Assembly: GCF_011386835.1 (NCBI RefSeq)
Contig: NC_088800.1
Coordinates: 24,666,572 to 24,730,571 of the forward strand
Direction: 5' to 3'
DNA: 64,000 nt
Origin: Chrysemys picta bellii
Taxonomy: Eukaryota; Chordata; Testudines; Emydidae
The notes under the pieces were generated by a model. That model was not told the origin of the DNA, did not search any database, and saw nothing but the letters and a program-made list of their open reading frames with translations. This document shows positions 48,460 through 59,330 of the stretch, piece after piece; within the stretch, counting starts at the first letter, position 1; each line of letters opens with the position of its first letter. Made by a program: the position numbers and the translations under genes.

Positions 48460-48644
48460 TGCGGGAAATGTGGGATAGCTGACCACAGCGCACTGCTTCG
48501 AATGTCGACGCTTTCACCGTTAGTGTGGACGCACAAAGTCGAATTACTGTCCTTAGTGTGGACACACACGTTCGACTTTGCAATATCGATTCCAAAAATT
48601 CGATGCAAGTAAAATCGAACTACTCTCGTAGTGTAGACAAGGCC
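48460..48644 (-). promoter_or_regulatory. Right terminal and subterminal region of the Harbinger element
   Basis: It contains TGTGGGATAGCT (48469-48480, mirror of the left subterminal box), several TCGA-centred motifs (near 48499, 48537, 48572, 48600, 48615) and the terminal repeat ending GTAGTGTAGACAAGGCC. The nuclease promoter presumably lies just inside it, at about 48270-48460. Confidence 0.6.
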
Positions 48645-48647
48645 TCA

Positions 48648-51477
48648 GAGACCTTAAAACAAGAATTAGAGAACATAAAAATCAAGGCAAAGACTGGTGA
48701 GTCAAAGTCCCCTTTGTTTGCCCACTTTTAAAATGATATAATTTTAAATCATATTTGGACCACATTTTTCTGCATATTTGTAATATATATATAAAAATAA
48801 ATAAAAATAAAATCAGGTTTCCTTTAGCAGAGAATTGGGATCTGAAAGTGGTTTAATAGCGGAGAAGGGAAGAGTTATTGATCATTTTTTATTGAACTAG
48901 AAATCATTTGGGATATTTTTCTTTACATTATTTCTAGCTATGTGGAATTAGGGTGAAATTCACTCCATGCTGGGAGCAAATACATGTCCTATGCACCATT
49001 TACTTCCCACTTGAACTTTGCTAAATGAATTAACTTTTCATTTTCTTTTTGTAGGAGTAATTAAAATTAAAGATTTGCCATTTCCTTCTGTATTAAGTTA
49101 TAGGCCTGAGCCAAAATCCATTGACTTAAATGGAGTTTTGATTAGCGCCTATAAGAAAAGATGAGCCAAACATGATTATATAAAAGCAGGTATCTCAGAA
49201 CACAAGTACAGTTTGCAGTTCCTTTACATATAATCTGACCATCACTATTTGTATGTGTGTCATCCCAGGAATGCTACTCAAACAATCCTCCCATGACTCA
49301 AGGGATGTAACAACCTCAGTGTCCACACTGATATCAGCCCTTGAGGTGCTGTTTTTGAGTTTATATTTCTCTTGGGAGTGACAGTAACAATGGATTTCTA
49401 ACTAAACATTCAGTAAGCCAGTGTTTACTAGTCACGATTTCAGGAATGGTAATAATATTTAGTGCTCATGCTGTTTCAAAGCCCACATCCCTTTCTCAGG
49501 TAGACAAATGTTACTGTGCGTGTTTTACACATGCAAAAATTGAGGAAGACTGAATGAACCACAGTGTCCCTCTATTAGCCAGTCTGTAGTACTCTGAATA
49601 ACTAACCTGAGTGGGATAGAAAGGGTAACTTAAAATTGTGGGATCCCAAGTAATATTATTTTAAAAATTACTACAAATATTTAGTCCAGAGAAACAAGAA
49701 ATGGTGGAATAGCTTTTACTAATTGCTCCTCTCACTGCCAAATCCAGGGAAATCAAATCAAAAGACTCCCACTAGTTTGGTCACAGGGGTTCTTTTACAT
49801 ACAGGAGACACCAGGAGCAAGACCAAGCAAAATAATCACAATTACTAATCATGGCTATTTTATTATTAAAAAAAAAAGAGAAAGAAAGCTGAAAAAAACC
49901 AACACAAACAATCAAACACAAATAACAACCTGGTTCAATCCATAATCATCTCTTCTGTATGTCTCTTTATAGAGAGCTTCTAACAGAGGTTACACCCTGA
50001 AGAGTGAACCCACCTTTGGTGGGGCACTTTTCTCTTGGTAAATTGAGACCAAGGTATTGTTTCCCCCAAATTATTGTGAATCAGTTCTTTAGTAGATATT
50101 TAGCTAATTAAGAATGTTTACAAATGGGCAAAATCATTTTTGTTTAAGAACAGGTGGATCCTGTTGATTATTAATAAATAACCAGCCATTTATAATTGGG
50201 CACAGTGAGTAATCTTAACTAAACACTATGAAATCAAATAAAATATTTTAAATCAGTTACTTCAAAGAAGCCATTTAAGGAGCTGTTTTAAGACAGACCA
50301 ATTACAAATATTAAGAATTTTAAATCCAATTAAATCCTACTGTTTCTCTTTTTAATAATGTTTAGCCCTCATCTCCTCTCCAGGAATACATGGTCTAACT
50401 ACTTGGTGTTTTAAAAGGAGAAACTGTTAGGATTTTAGGTTACAACACCATTTTAATATCCCTATAAAATCTTTACAAGTTTAAATGTAATCCCTTGGCA
50501 GTGTCTTAGTTAGCTTTCTATCACCAATCCATGTTGAAGTCTTTAGGAGGCTTTCCTTGGGTTGGTTTCCTCTTGAGTCTTCTGAGTTCTTCTGTGTTCT
50601 TAGCTGCCTTTAGAAGCTTGTTTGCAGAGATTGACAGAATGAGATGATGAGGGCTTGCTGTTAAGCAGGGTAGCAGAGGGGATGAGTGTGTAAGGGGTGC
50701 TTACGTCAGTTTTTTATACTCTTCCCTTTCCTATTTCCATGAAATTATAGGAAAACACATGCCTTTCAGGTTTCTTTAGATTCAAACTTGGTTGATATCT
50801 CTCTTTCTTTGGCTTAGTAACTTCATGGGTTGACCTTAGGAGCCTCTTCATCTTCTGAAATGGAATTTGTTAATGTGTATATGCATTATGATTGTAATTC
50901 TTTCTTAACAGTTAAATTTCCTTTGTTTTTGTGGCAGAAGATTCTCAAAATTCTCACTTCAAGAATATTCTCTCTTTTTACTCAGTCCATTTCCTGAGCT
51001 GTCCCTTCAATTATATTAGAATTCAACACGTAATGAAATTCTGATTTAAAAAAATTCAAACACTCCTACTCTTTACATGAAAGATTTTAGTTCTGAAACA
51101 GTCTTTTTAAACTAAACAACTCTTAGAAGACCTTTAGCTTAATGGTTGGTTCTACATGATAATTTTGGAAAGATGATTTTTTTGCCTTCCTGAGCACAGC
51201 AAGTAATTAATTTCCTATTAATATAAATATTCTATACTTCAATGGCTTTTAACATTAGTAATTAGTTGAGCAAGTTCATTAGATTTCAGATAGGTATTTT
51301 ACTTACATAGCAATGATATTGGGAGGTTTGCATTTAGTTAGCATATTTTCAAGTATGCACTTCATAAAGGTGTTTGCCATTTCAACATTTAAGAAATAAA
51401 TAAAAGATTTATCATACTTATCACAGGGAGGTTTTTTGTCTTTGTTCATCACTTGTACATAAAGTGGAAGCACAGTT
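48648..51477. other. Intergenic DNA without recognised genes
   Basis: AT-rich sequence, with an A-rich run near 49866-49880. No exon, RNA gene or clear transposon was recognised. Confidence 0.45.
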
Positions 51478-51662
51478 GGAGGTCTAGAGGATAGAACACT
51501 GGACTGGGATGCCTAAAATCTGCCAGTGCTCTGCTGGATAATGTTGGACAAATTGCTTCACCTCTTTGTATCTGTTCCCCCCTCTATAATGACCTCCTTT
51601 GTAAGGTATTTGCAGATCTAGTGAAGAAAAGCAGTACATGAAAGTGCTAGGTATTATGCATT
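51478..51662 (+). repeat. MIR/CORE-SINE
   Basis: GGAGGTCTAGAGGATAGAAC ... ACTGGACTGGGATGCC ... TGTTGGACAAATTGCTTCAC ... ATGACCTCCTTTGTAAGG ... GAAAGTGCTAGGTATTATGC follows the MIR consensus through to its 3' end. Confidence 0.75.
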
Positions 51663-51968
51663 ATAAAATGCATAGTGACTGGTCCATTCTCTATGCCTCC
51701 TTGTGCACTATCTATGCTACCAACGACAGTCACTTGAATTTTGAGGGCATCTTCCAAGTCAGTCCAAATGTCAGAAAAAGAACATAGGATGATGGGGTGA
51801 AAAACTAAACACAAAGCAGGCATGAATAAAAGTTAATCTCCCAAAATTAATGCAGTTTCCATAATAAAACAAATGGACAGGAATCCCTAGAGTTGTGTGG
51901 GAAAATATACTACAGACAGTACAAAACCAGAGCCTAAGTGGGCTGCTATGAAGTGACTATGTGTGCAC

Positions 51969-52712
51969 CAATGTTCCCTCTAATTTTTTACATCCATCTG
52001 TGGACTGAATTTTGTTATGTGCATCACTATGGAGGTGATGTGTGGTGGGGGTGGGGCCAAGTATGGGAGGGGGCTCAGGGCTGGGGCAGAGGGTTGGGGT
52101 GCAGGGGGTGAGGGCTCTGGGGTGGGGCCGGGGATGAGGGGTTCAGGGTGTGGAAGAGGGCTCAGGGCTGAGGCAGAGGGTTGAGGTGCAGGGGGGGATG
52201 GGATGGGTGAGGGCTCCAGCTGGGGGTGAGGGCTCTGGGATGGGGCCAGGATGAGAGGTTCAGGGTGTGGGAGGGGGCTCAGAGCTAGGGCAGAGGGTTG
52301 GGGTGCAGGGGGTGAGGGCTCTGGGGTGGGGCCGGGATGAGAGGTTCAGGGTGTGGGAGGAGGCTCAGGGTTTGGGCAGAGGGTTGAGGTGGGGGGGTGA
52401 AGGCTCCAGCTGGGGATGTGGGTTCTGGGGTGTGGCCAGGGATGAGGGGTTTGGGGTGCAGGCTGCCCCAGGGCTGTGGCAGGGAGAGAGGATTTCCCCC
52501 CAGCCCTCTCTCGCTGCAGCAGCCCGGAGCCAGGGGGAGAGGCACCTCTCCCCAGCTGCGGCAGCACCGAGTCCGGGGCCGGGGGAGAGGCGCGTCTCCC
52601 TGGCAGCAGCAGCTTCGGGGCTGAGGCCAGGGCAGGGGAGAGTCCAGGCCCCTGTGGCTGCGCGGCCCTTGATAGACTGCTGTGCAGCCGCGCAGCATAG
52701 AGGAAATTTAGG
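51969..52712. mobile_element. hAT MITE, family 5, with internal minisatellite
   Basis: The left end CAATGTTCCCTCTAATTTTT and the right end GCATAGAGGAAATTTAGG are decayed complements. The target duplication is GTGTGCAC (51961-51968) versus TTGTGCAC (52713-52720). The first half consists of G-rich tandem units. The second half (52480-52690) is rich in CAGCAG and CTCTCCC. Open frames across it reflect composition and are not genes. Confidence 0.7.
52071..52480. repeat. G-rich minisatellite, about 87-bp unit
   Basis: GGCTCAGGGCTGGGGCAGAG recurs at about 52072, 52159, 52276 and 52362, giving spacings of 87, 117 and 86 bp. Each unit runs through GGGTTGGGGTGCAGGG and GATGAGGGGTTCAGGGTGTG. The long unit carries about 30 bp extra (GTGAGGGCTCCAGCTGGG). 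Confidence 0.85.
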
Positions 52713-53164
52713 TTGTGCACCAATAAAAGGTACAGAGGAAAGTATGCAGCAAAGTGTTTTGACACCAAGTAAAATATCTTCTAAAACAATGAAGCAAAAT
52801 ATATGTGAAGATAATGAATTATACACACCACTAGGGAAAATTATGAAGGCCATAAAAGAAAACAATCATTCCAAATGAATCTGTGTAGCCTCAATGGAAA
52901 CATAAGCTAAAAAGAATGAAAAGACAAAAGCTGACAGTGTGACAACAAATCTTCTTCTATAGCACACTGACAAAAAATAAGTACAGAGAGGGCAACCTGG
53001 GGAAAAACCAAAGAGAATTATCCAGATGTCTATAAAATGGAGCTAGAGACAAAGCATCCATACTCTGCATACATAAATAGTAGAAAATTAAGGATGGGTA
53101 AATGTTACCTCTGCTAAGAGGAACACGAGATATAACAATGGAAATTATCAGGAAAACAAAACAT

Positions 53165-53262
53165 CTGGTGGAAGGTCTATGGCCTGTGTTATACAGGACG
53201 CCAGATGATCACAATGCTAGATGATCACAATGCTCCCTTCTGGCCTTGGAATCTATGAAGAT
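53165..53262 (+). mobile_element. CR1 3' end fragment
   Basis: GGTCTATGGCCTGTGTTATA ... CCAGATGATCACAATGCT ... CCCTTCTGGCCTTGGAATCT is the CR1 3' tail, also present at 8000-8078. A 16-bp stretch AGATGATCACAATGCT is perfectly duplicated in tandem (53203-53218 and 53219-53234). Confidence 0.8.
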
Positions 53263-53888
53263 GCACTTGATACTGAAATAATTTGAAGAAAACCCTTTAC
53301 AACAAAAGCATTTACTGAATATATTAGAGGAAGAGAAGGATTTGGGACTGATAGAATCATCACAAAAACAACTGACCAGTTTATAAAAATACCTCAGATT
53401 ATTTCAACAAATTAACAGGTGGATTTAAATTAGGAATTTTATCATAGAAAACCTGATTGGGTTAAGTGGTTAATGTTAGGAAATGCAGTAAGCCAAGTCT
53501 TGCCCTGATTTACACTCCCAATGAAGTCAATGGGGTTGCAAGGAATGTACTTGGGGACAGGATTTGGTCCAATAATCTTTAATTCTATTTCATAATTGAT
53601 CAACTACTGTGTGTAGCAGATGAGACAACTGTTTACATGGAGCATAGAGCTCTTAGAATTGGTGACTACAGGTTGTTACCACACCTTAAATTAAAATGCC
53701 AAACTAGAGCAGTACAGCTCAACCTATTTCAACAGGAAAATGTAAGAAAATGGGGTGTATCTTTATTTCACACTCTTGTATTGGTTGCTTCTCATGCTAC
53801 AACCATGATCTCCAGACCTCTCCATGTCCCATTTACATTCATATACTCCCTCACATAGGGCTCACTGGAGTCAATGGCAAAACTCTCA
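53263..53888. other. Intergenic DNA with a short palindromic repeat
   Basis: CTTGCCCTGATTTACACTCC ... CAATGAAGTCAATGGGG ... GGACAGGATTTGGTCC (53495-53575) belongs to the short palindromic repeat class. Nothing else recognised. Confidence 0.45.
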
Positions 53889-53901
53889 CTGACTTTAGTA
53901 A

Positions 53902-54082
53902 AAAGAAGAACAGGAGTACTTGTGGCACCTTAGAGACTAACAAATTTATTAGAGCATAAGCTTTCGTGGACTACAGCCCACTTCTTCGGATGCTCTAATA
54001 AATTTGTTAGTCTCTAAGGTGCCACAAGTACTCCTGTTCTTCTTTTTGCGGATACAGACTAACACGGCTGCTACTCTGAAAC
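53902..54082. mobile_element. Penelope-like element: perfect foldback with hammerhead-like core
   Basis: A perfect 13-bp target duplication, CTGACTTTAGTAA, flanks it (53889-53901 and 54083-54095). The arms 53901-53957 and 53990-54046 are perfectly complementary over 57 bp around a 32-nt loop. On the - strand the loop and inner arm read CCGAAGAA, GTGGGC-TGTA-GTCCAC, GAAA, GC-TTAT-GC, TC, then TAATAAATTTG. That is the layout of a minimal hammerhead ribozyme (CUGANGA box, stem II, GAAA, short stem III, cleavage after C). The right end GCGGATACAGACTAACACGG ... CTACTCTGAAAC is the family's 3' terminus. Penelope-like elements are known to insert as inverted, 5'-truncated copies and to carry hammerhead motifs. 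Confidence 0.7.
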
Positions 54083-55485
54083 CTGACTTTAGTAAGTGAC
54101 ACGTAATTTACAAGTGCATTTATGCTACCTCTTAAGTTGCCCCATTTACACCAGGGGAAAGGGAAAACAATTCACTTTCAAACCATGGCTGTGGGTAGCA
54201 GCAGCAGATCCTACCTAGTATGGCTCCTCCCTCATATGACTAATAAATGCAATTGGTAGACTTTTTGTTCTGGCTTTAAAACTGTGGTTCTCTTGTCCCT
54301 ATGTTTCTGGACAGATAAACAGTGTAGTTTTTAAATTCTATAGCTGAGCATCCTCAAATATCTCTTATGACAATTGCTGGCTTTGTCACAGTTCCTCTCA
54401 CTGTGATTACAGGCTTTTTAAATTGTTTGGTGTTTTCAGCTCTTTGCTCTCAGAGGTCAACCACAGCATTCCCACACAGTGGCTCTATCAGACCACACAG
54501 GAGATAAAAAAAAACAAACTAACAAAGGTTTATCTATAAATCATGAGGTTAAACTCTTTCAAATAACTGGGTACTGTACAATCTCTCTGACCATAATTAG
54601 GGCTTTTGATGTCATTTTTAAGAAGCTGTTATTCGAGGTTGCATGGAGCTACTTCCCTTTCAGCCACGCCTCGTGAGCCCTGTCATTCACTTAATGCAAA
54701 TTCAGGACCAGGTTTTCAAATAATTTAGGCATGCAACTGCATGCACAAAATGTGTATGTAACTCATGCCTAATTTGTGTCCAAAATAATCGAAGTTGCAA
54801 ATGCGCCTAATCCACAATTTGTATGGTCAAGTACACTGAAAGTCAACAGCCATGGGCTATTTCAGACAAAGGACAACAATGTCCAGTTCCCAGGAAACAA
54901 CTCTGTCCCCAAAATTGACTCTAGTTAGGGAAATTAAAGCAGGGAGCAAACTCTCTTGCTGTTTGCTACAGCTTCTCCCAAGCAAAGCACATCACAAAAC
55001 AATACAGCAGTTGTTCAAGGACTGAACAGTGTTCGCACACTAAGAAAAAGGACTTGTAAATGCACAATACACACTTGTAATGTGTAACAGTGCTCTTTGA
55101 TAACTCCCACCATAACAAAATATAGTTGTTATTGAAGTGTGTACTGAAGTATAAGAGAATTATATACCTGAGAGCCAGGTACATGCTTGTTAGTGTACCG
55201 TGCTCACATGAACAATTCGGTGATACCTAATGGATTTTACGTCAAAACTCAAACTGTCAATGTGATCACACTTTAAAAGCAAAAATCACAGCCACGTCTG
55301 CACATATAAACATACACTGCACATTCTAAAAACACCCATTTTATATTTTTCACTAAATACAAATATTACTAGAGAAAACAATGTATTAATTTGCCTGACC
55401 TTACTTTGCAAAATATTCAATGATAAACACGTTTATCTTACAATATCCATCTATTTTAAATATTTCCTAGGGCATCGATCACCAT

Positions 55486-55577
55486 AGCATCTAACCATTA
55501 AGTTCTTCTTCTGGATCTGAGCACTAAGAAAAGCATCTAACCATGAAGTTCTTCTTCTGGATCTGAGCACTAAGAAA
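55486..55577 (+). repeat. 46-bp tandem duplication
   Basis: AGCATCTAACCATTAAGTTC ... CACTAAGAAA occurs twice in direct succession (55486-55531 and 55532-55577) with a single T/G difference, so it is recent. Confidence 0.95.
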
Positions 55578-56914
55578 ATCACTTGTCATTTCCTCTGATT
55601 AGATTAATGATTGACCAAATGGCAACTTGTTTCTTTTAATCACAACATAGCATTCCAGTGTTTTCACAAGGGTTTTAGATTTAGGCTCAGTTGCATAAAG
55701 CACTTTCTGTAGCAAAAAAAAATACATAATGAGCCAATGCATGCTGTCAATCTCTTAAGTAAGAAACAGAAGGATGGCATGCACAATTGACATTCTGAAT
55801 TTACTGTACTTAACTGTGTTAATTAAGACACTATCTATGCAGGGAAATGTTTTTCAAAATTTTCTTACTATTGCTAACACAGTATCAGCTCCACTGAAAA
55901 AAACTGCATATATTTTTCCAGTGTAGACAAGGCCTATATGTCATGTTAAGAAGTTACACATTGAACAAACACATTGAAGGCCAGATTTTCACTGACAGCT
56001 GTGCAAATATAGCAAGCCCATGCTTCAGTTCAGTTGCAAACACATACAACTTTGCACCGAAAAAAAGCCCTAAGGACTTGCATAGGCAAACCCGTACAAC
56101 CCAGAGTCTCATTTTGAATGCATGTATACTAATTATCTAAGGAGCATGAACGAGTGCAGTAAACCTTGTCCAAGGTTCAATACCATATGACACCTCAATG
56201 TTCATGCAATTCTTAAGAGCAGGATGACTGGCTACTATTGTCTGCTTTTGGGCTGCAAGGGTAGAAATTCTGGAGTACTAGTAGTCTTGCCCATGCCTGG
56301 TAATATATCACTGATTCTCCAAATCCATTGTGAACTCCCCCCATACTCAGAGATGATGCAATATTTGTATTCACACTTATAACCCTAGCCCACTTGCTTC
56401 TCTGGCAGCTCTAGTTAGATGATGTACTCCCTTTAAACCCTCCACTCCTGGCACTAACATTTCATTTGTTTCCCTCTCTCTGGATTTAGCTTCCTCATAG
56501 GAGCTATCTTAAAGGAGGCTGAATTGAGACAAAAGACAAACACAACATTTAGGGAACAGGGTGCTAGTTTTCTGAACCACAAGGGTACATTCTCAGTCTG
56601 TCTGTAGAGAGGCAAATGAGAGGAAAGAGAGGTGAATACGGATGAGCTGTAAAGGCCCTAGAACTCCCTTTCCTCCTCTTCACTTGCTTTCTTGGCTAAA
56701 GTGTGCAGAAAATGGTGTTTAATTACAGAAATGTACACTGGATTCCAGTTTTATTGTATTTTGTTCAATGCCCCAAGTGCTTCTTTGGACCCCAGTGCTG
56801 TAAGTCAGTAGGAGTCTACACAGGGTTCTACCCACAGAATCAGGGTCATGGAGAGGAGGGGTGGCAATTTATATAGACTTGGATCTGATCCAAAAAATAT
56901 GGATTCAATCCCTC

Positions 56915-56916
<2 letters not shown>

Positions 56917-56945
<29 letters not shown>
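56917..56945 (+). repeat. CA microsatellite
   Basis: About 14 CA dinucleotides in an uninterrupted run. Confidence 0.95.
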
Positions 56946-56947
<2 letters not shown>

Positions 56948-57977
56948 GGGCGTAGGAGAAATACATACTCTGCCTTGCTCTGAAATAAAGTTATTTCGTC
57001 ATAAAGCATTGTCGTCATATACAGAATTTATGATGACCACACCACTGAAACTGTCAAACTGCATCCAGAATTGCAAGCACAGGCAGGGCCCAACTCTTTT
57101 GCCCTGCACTTGGGATCGTCATTAGCACCATTGCAAAGTGTGTATAAGGCTCCTGTTCTGGCTCAATAGCGTTCTTTGCTCTCATTTACATTGGTATAAA
57201 TAATTGCACAAGGTGCACAGCAAGGGTATTACTCTGCAATGCTTTGTCATTATATCGTACACGTAGCATTCTATCATTAACTCGAGCAGCAGCCTGTCAG
57301 CAAACCAGTCACTGAAATATCCTATTCATTTGATTTTCAACAGTTTCAGATATTGAGCTGTGCAAGCAGAAATTCTGTACATCAGTTTTACAACGTTTCA
57401 ACAGTTGTATCTTGTTTATTGAATCTTCCAGTTATATTTTTAGCCTCACCATCCATGATCCCGTGAGACCAATGTACTTGTCAGAGAAATGGATACTAAA
57501 AATGCCCCGACAGACTATTGGGAGGCAGGGCATTTGCAGTAGTGGGTCTTAGGCTATGGAAAATTCTCCAAGCGGAGAATGTCCTTGAGCTCAAAACATG
57601 CTGTAGTCTGACCATTGTGAAACCCTACATACAACAGACATTAAATAGATTATATATCTTTATAAAACACACACAAGTACAAAGAACTGAACCCCAGAAA
57701 GGCAAAAGGAGCTCACATATGTTTGAAACATCCTGTCTTATTTTGCTTTGCTTTGCTATTCATAGATTCATTCAGTCTAAGGCCAGAAGGAACCATTAGA
57801 ACATCTAGTCTGACCTGTATTTCACAAGCTATTCAATTTCCCTCTGTTACCCTTGTACTGAGCCTAATAACTTGTGTGTGGCTACAGCACATCTTCCAGA
57901 ATAGCATCCAGCCTTGATGTGAAGACCTCAAGAGATGGAGAATTCACCACTTCCCTTGGCCATTTGTTCCCATAGTT

Positions 57978-58835
57978 CAGTAGTTCTCAAACTTTTGTAC
58001 TGGTGACCCCTTTCCCATAGGAAGCCTCTGAGTGCAACCCCTCCTAATAAATTAAAAACACTTTTTTATATATTTAACACCATTATAAATGCTGGAGGCA
58101 AAGCGGGGTTTGAGGTGGAGACTGACAGCTTGCGACCCCCCAGGTATAACCTCGCGATCCCCTGACGGATCCCAACCCCCGGGTTTGAGAATCATAGAAT
58201 ATCAGGGTTGGAAGGGACCTCAGGAGGTCATCTAGTCCAACTCCCTGCTCAAAGCAGGACCAATTCCCAACTAAATCATCCCAGTCAGGGCTTTGTCAAG
58301 CCTGACCTTAAAAACCTCTAAGGAAAGAGATTCCACCACCTCCCTAGGTAACCCATTCCAGTGCTTCACCACCCTCCTGGTGAAAAAGTTTTTCCTAATA
58401 TCCAACCTAAACCTCCCCGGCTGCAACTTGAGACCATTACTCCTTGTTCTGTCATCAGGTACCACTGAGAACAGTCTAGATCCATCCTCTTTGGAACCCC
58501 CTTTCAGGTAGTTGAAAGCAGTTATCAAATCCCCCCTCATTCTTCTCTTCTGCAGACTAAACAATCCCAGTTCCCTCAGCCTCTCCTCATAAGTCATGTG
58601 CTCCAGCCCCCTAATCATTTTTGTTGCCCTCCGTTGGACTCTTTCCAATTTTTCCACATCCTTCTTGTAGTGTGGGTCCCAAAACTGGACACAGTACTCC
58701 AGATGAGGCCTCACCAATGTCGAATAGAGGGAAATGATCACATCCCTCGACCTGCGGGCAATGCCCCTATTTATACAGCCCAAAATGCCGTTAGCCTTCT
58801 TGTCAACAAGGGCACACTGTTGACTCAAACCCGTG
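57978..58835. mobile_element. hAT element, family 6, interrupted by a CR1
   Basis: The left end is CAGTAGTTCTCAAACTTTTG. The body to 58191 includes TTTATATATTTAACACC and ends CGGGTTTGAGAA. After the CR1, AACCCGTG (58828-58835) appears to be the missing right end. Flanking CCATAGTT and TCCTAGTT agree at 6 of 8 positions. Boundaries on the right are tentative. Confidence 0.6.
58192..58826 (-). mobile_element. Young CR1 LINE, 3' end of ORF2 still open
   Basis: The - strand has a 185-codon uninterrupted frame (58828-58271), the C-terminal end of CR1 ORF2: [80 protein letters not shown], and [20 protein letters not shown] with [20 protein letters not shown]. The 3' tail lies at 58192-58270 (AGGGACCTCAGGAGGTCATC on +). 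It is 5'-truncated and so inactive, but the open frame shows it is much younger than the other CR1 copies here. Confidence 0.92.
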
Positions 58836-59330
58836 TCCTAGTTAGTAACCTTGACTCAGGGCTTACATTCAGCTGGAGCCATCTGAAGCAGAGCTCCAGT
58901 AAATATTTTTAAACCCACGGGAGCCCCAGCACCTCGCTGCAGGGCTGAAGACCTGAACCACGGCACCCCACCTCACCCTGGGGCTGAAGCCCAGAGCCCC
59001 GAATGGGGAGGGGCTCTCTGGGAAATAGTCTCTGAGAATTTAAATCCTGCCTCCCCTGTTAAAAATTTGTGTCTAATTTCAATTTGAACTTGTCTGGCTT
59101 CAGCCATTAGTGGGTTTTTTTTTTTTTTTTGCTTTTTTCCTGATTAAAGAGTCCATGTTAGGACCCAGTATTTCCTGTGAAGACACTAATCTAGTCACCT
59201 TCCAATCTTCTTTTTAATAAACTGAAGAGATTGAGCTCTTTCAGTCTCTCACAGTACGAGAAGTCTCTCTCAGTCTCTCCAGCCCTTAAATCATTTTTGT
59301 GGTTATCTAAATACTATGCTGACTTGGCAT

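Larger units (their letters stand above)
43791..48644. mobile_element. Complete Harbinger DNA transposon, apparently autonomous
   Basis: The left end GGCCTGGTCTACACTAGGCG and the complement of the right end, GGCCTTGTCTACACTACGAG, form an imperfect terminal inverted repeat. TCA flanks both sides (43788-43790 and 48645-48647), a TNA triplet as Harbinger requires. Inside lie a spliced Myb/SANT-like gene (+), a small antisense gene in its intron (-), and the DDE nuclease gene (-), each with an open frame and a poly(A) signal. In known Harbinger elements the Myb-like protein and the nuclease cooperate: the first binds the ends and brings the second into the nucleus. I see no stop or frameshift in either, which suggests recent movement. 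Confidence 0.92.
54096..57755. other. Intergenic DNA
   Basis: AT-rich. It holds a 46-bp tandem duplication (55486-55577), a Harbinger-like end GTGTAGACAAGGCC at 55921-55934 without a convincing partner, and a CA microsatellite (56917-56945). No gene is recognised. Confidence 0.45.
57759..59330 (-). mobile_element. Older CR1 LINE fragment, split by later insertions
   Basis: The - strand CR1 3' tail begins at TTCATAGATTCATTCAGTC (57759) and runs to about 57977. The next part of the same CR1 resumes near 59052 (CCCCTGTTAAAAATTTGTG) and continues past 59290. Between them lie a hAT element, a younger CR1 and a GC-rich stretch (58844-59045, GGGGCTGAAGCCCAGAGCCC) that probably belongs to another hAT remnant. 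Confidence 0.7.

Noticed and set aside
52267..52878. A 203-codon + strand frame and antisense partners
   Set aside because: Same reason: it reads through the G-rich minisatellite and the right end of the hAT element, then runs into unrelated AT-rich flank. The tail (ELYTPLGKIMKAIKENNHSK) looks protein-like, but I could not link it to any family or splice structure.
55825..55934. A possible small Harbinger MITE ending GTGTAGACAAGGCC
   Set aside because: The right end is good, but the proposed left end (ACACTATCTATGCAGG) is weak and no TNA duplication fits, so it is mentioned only within the intergenic entry.
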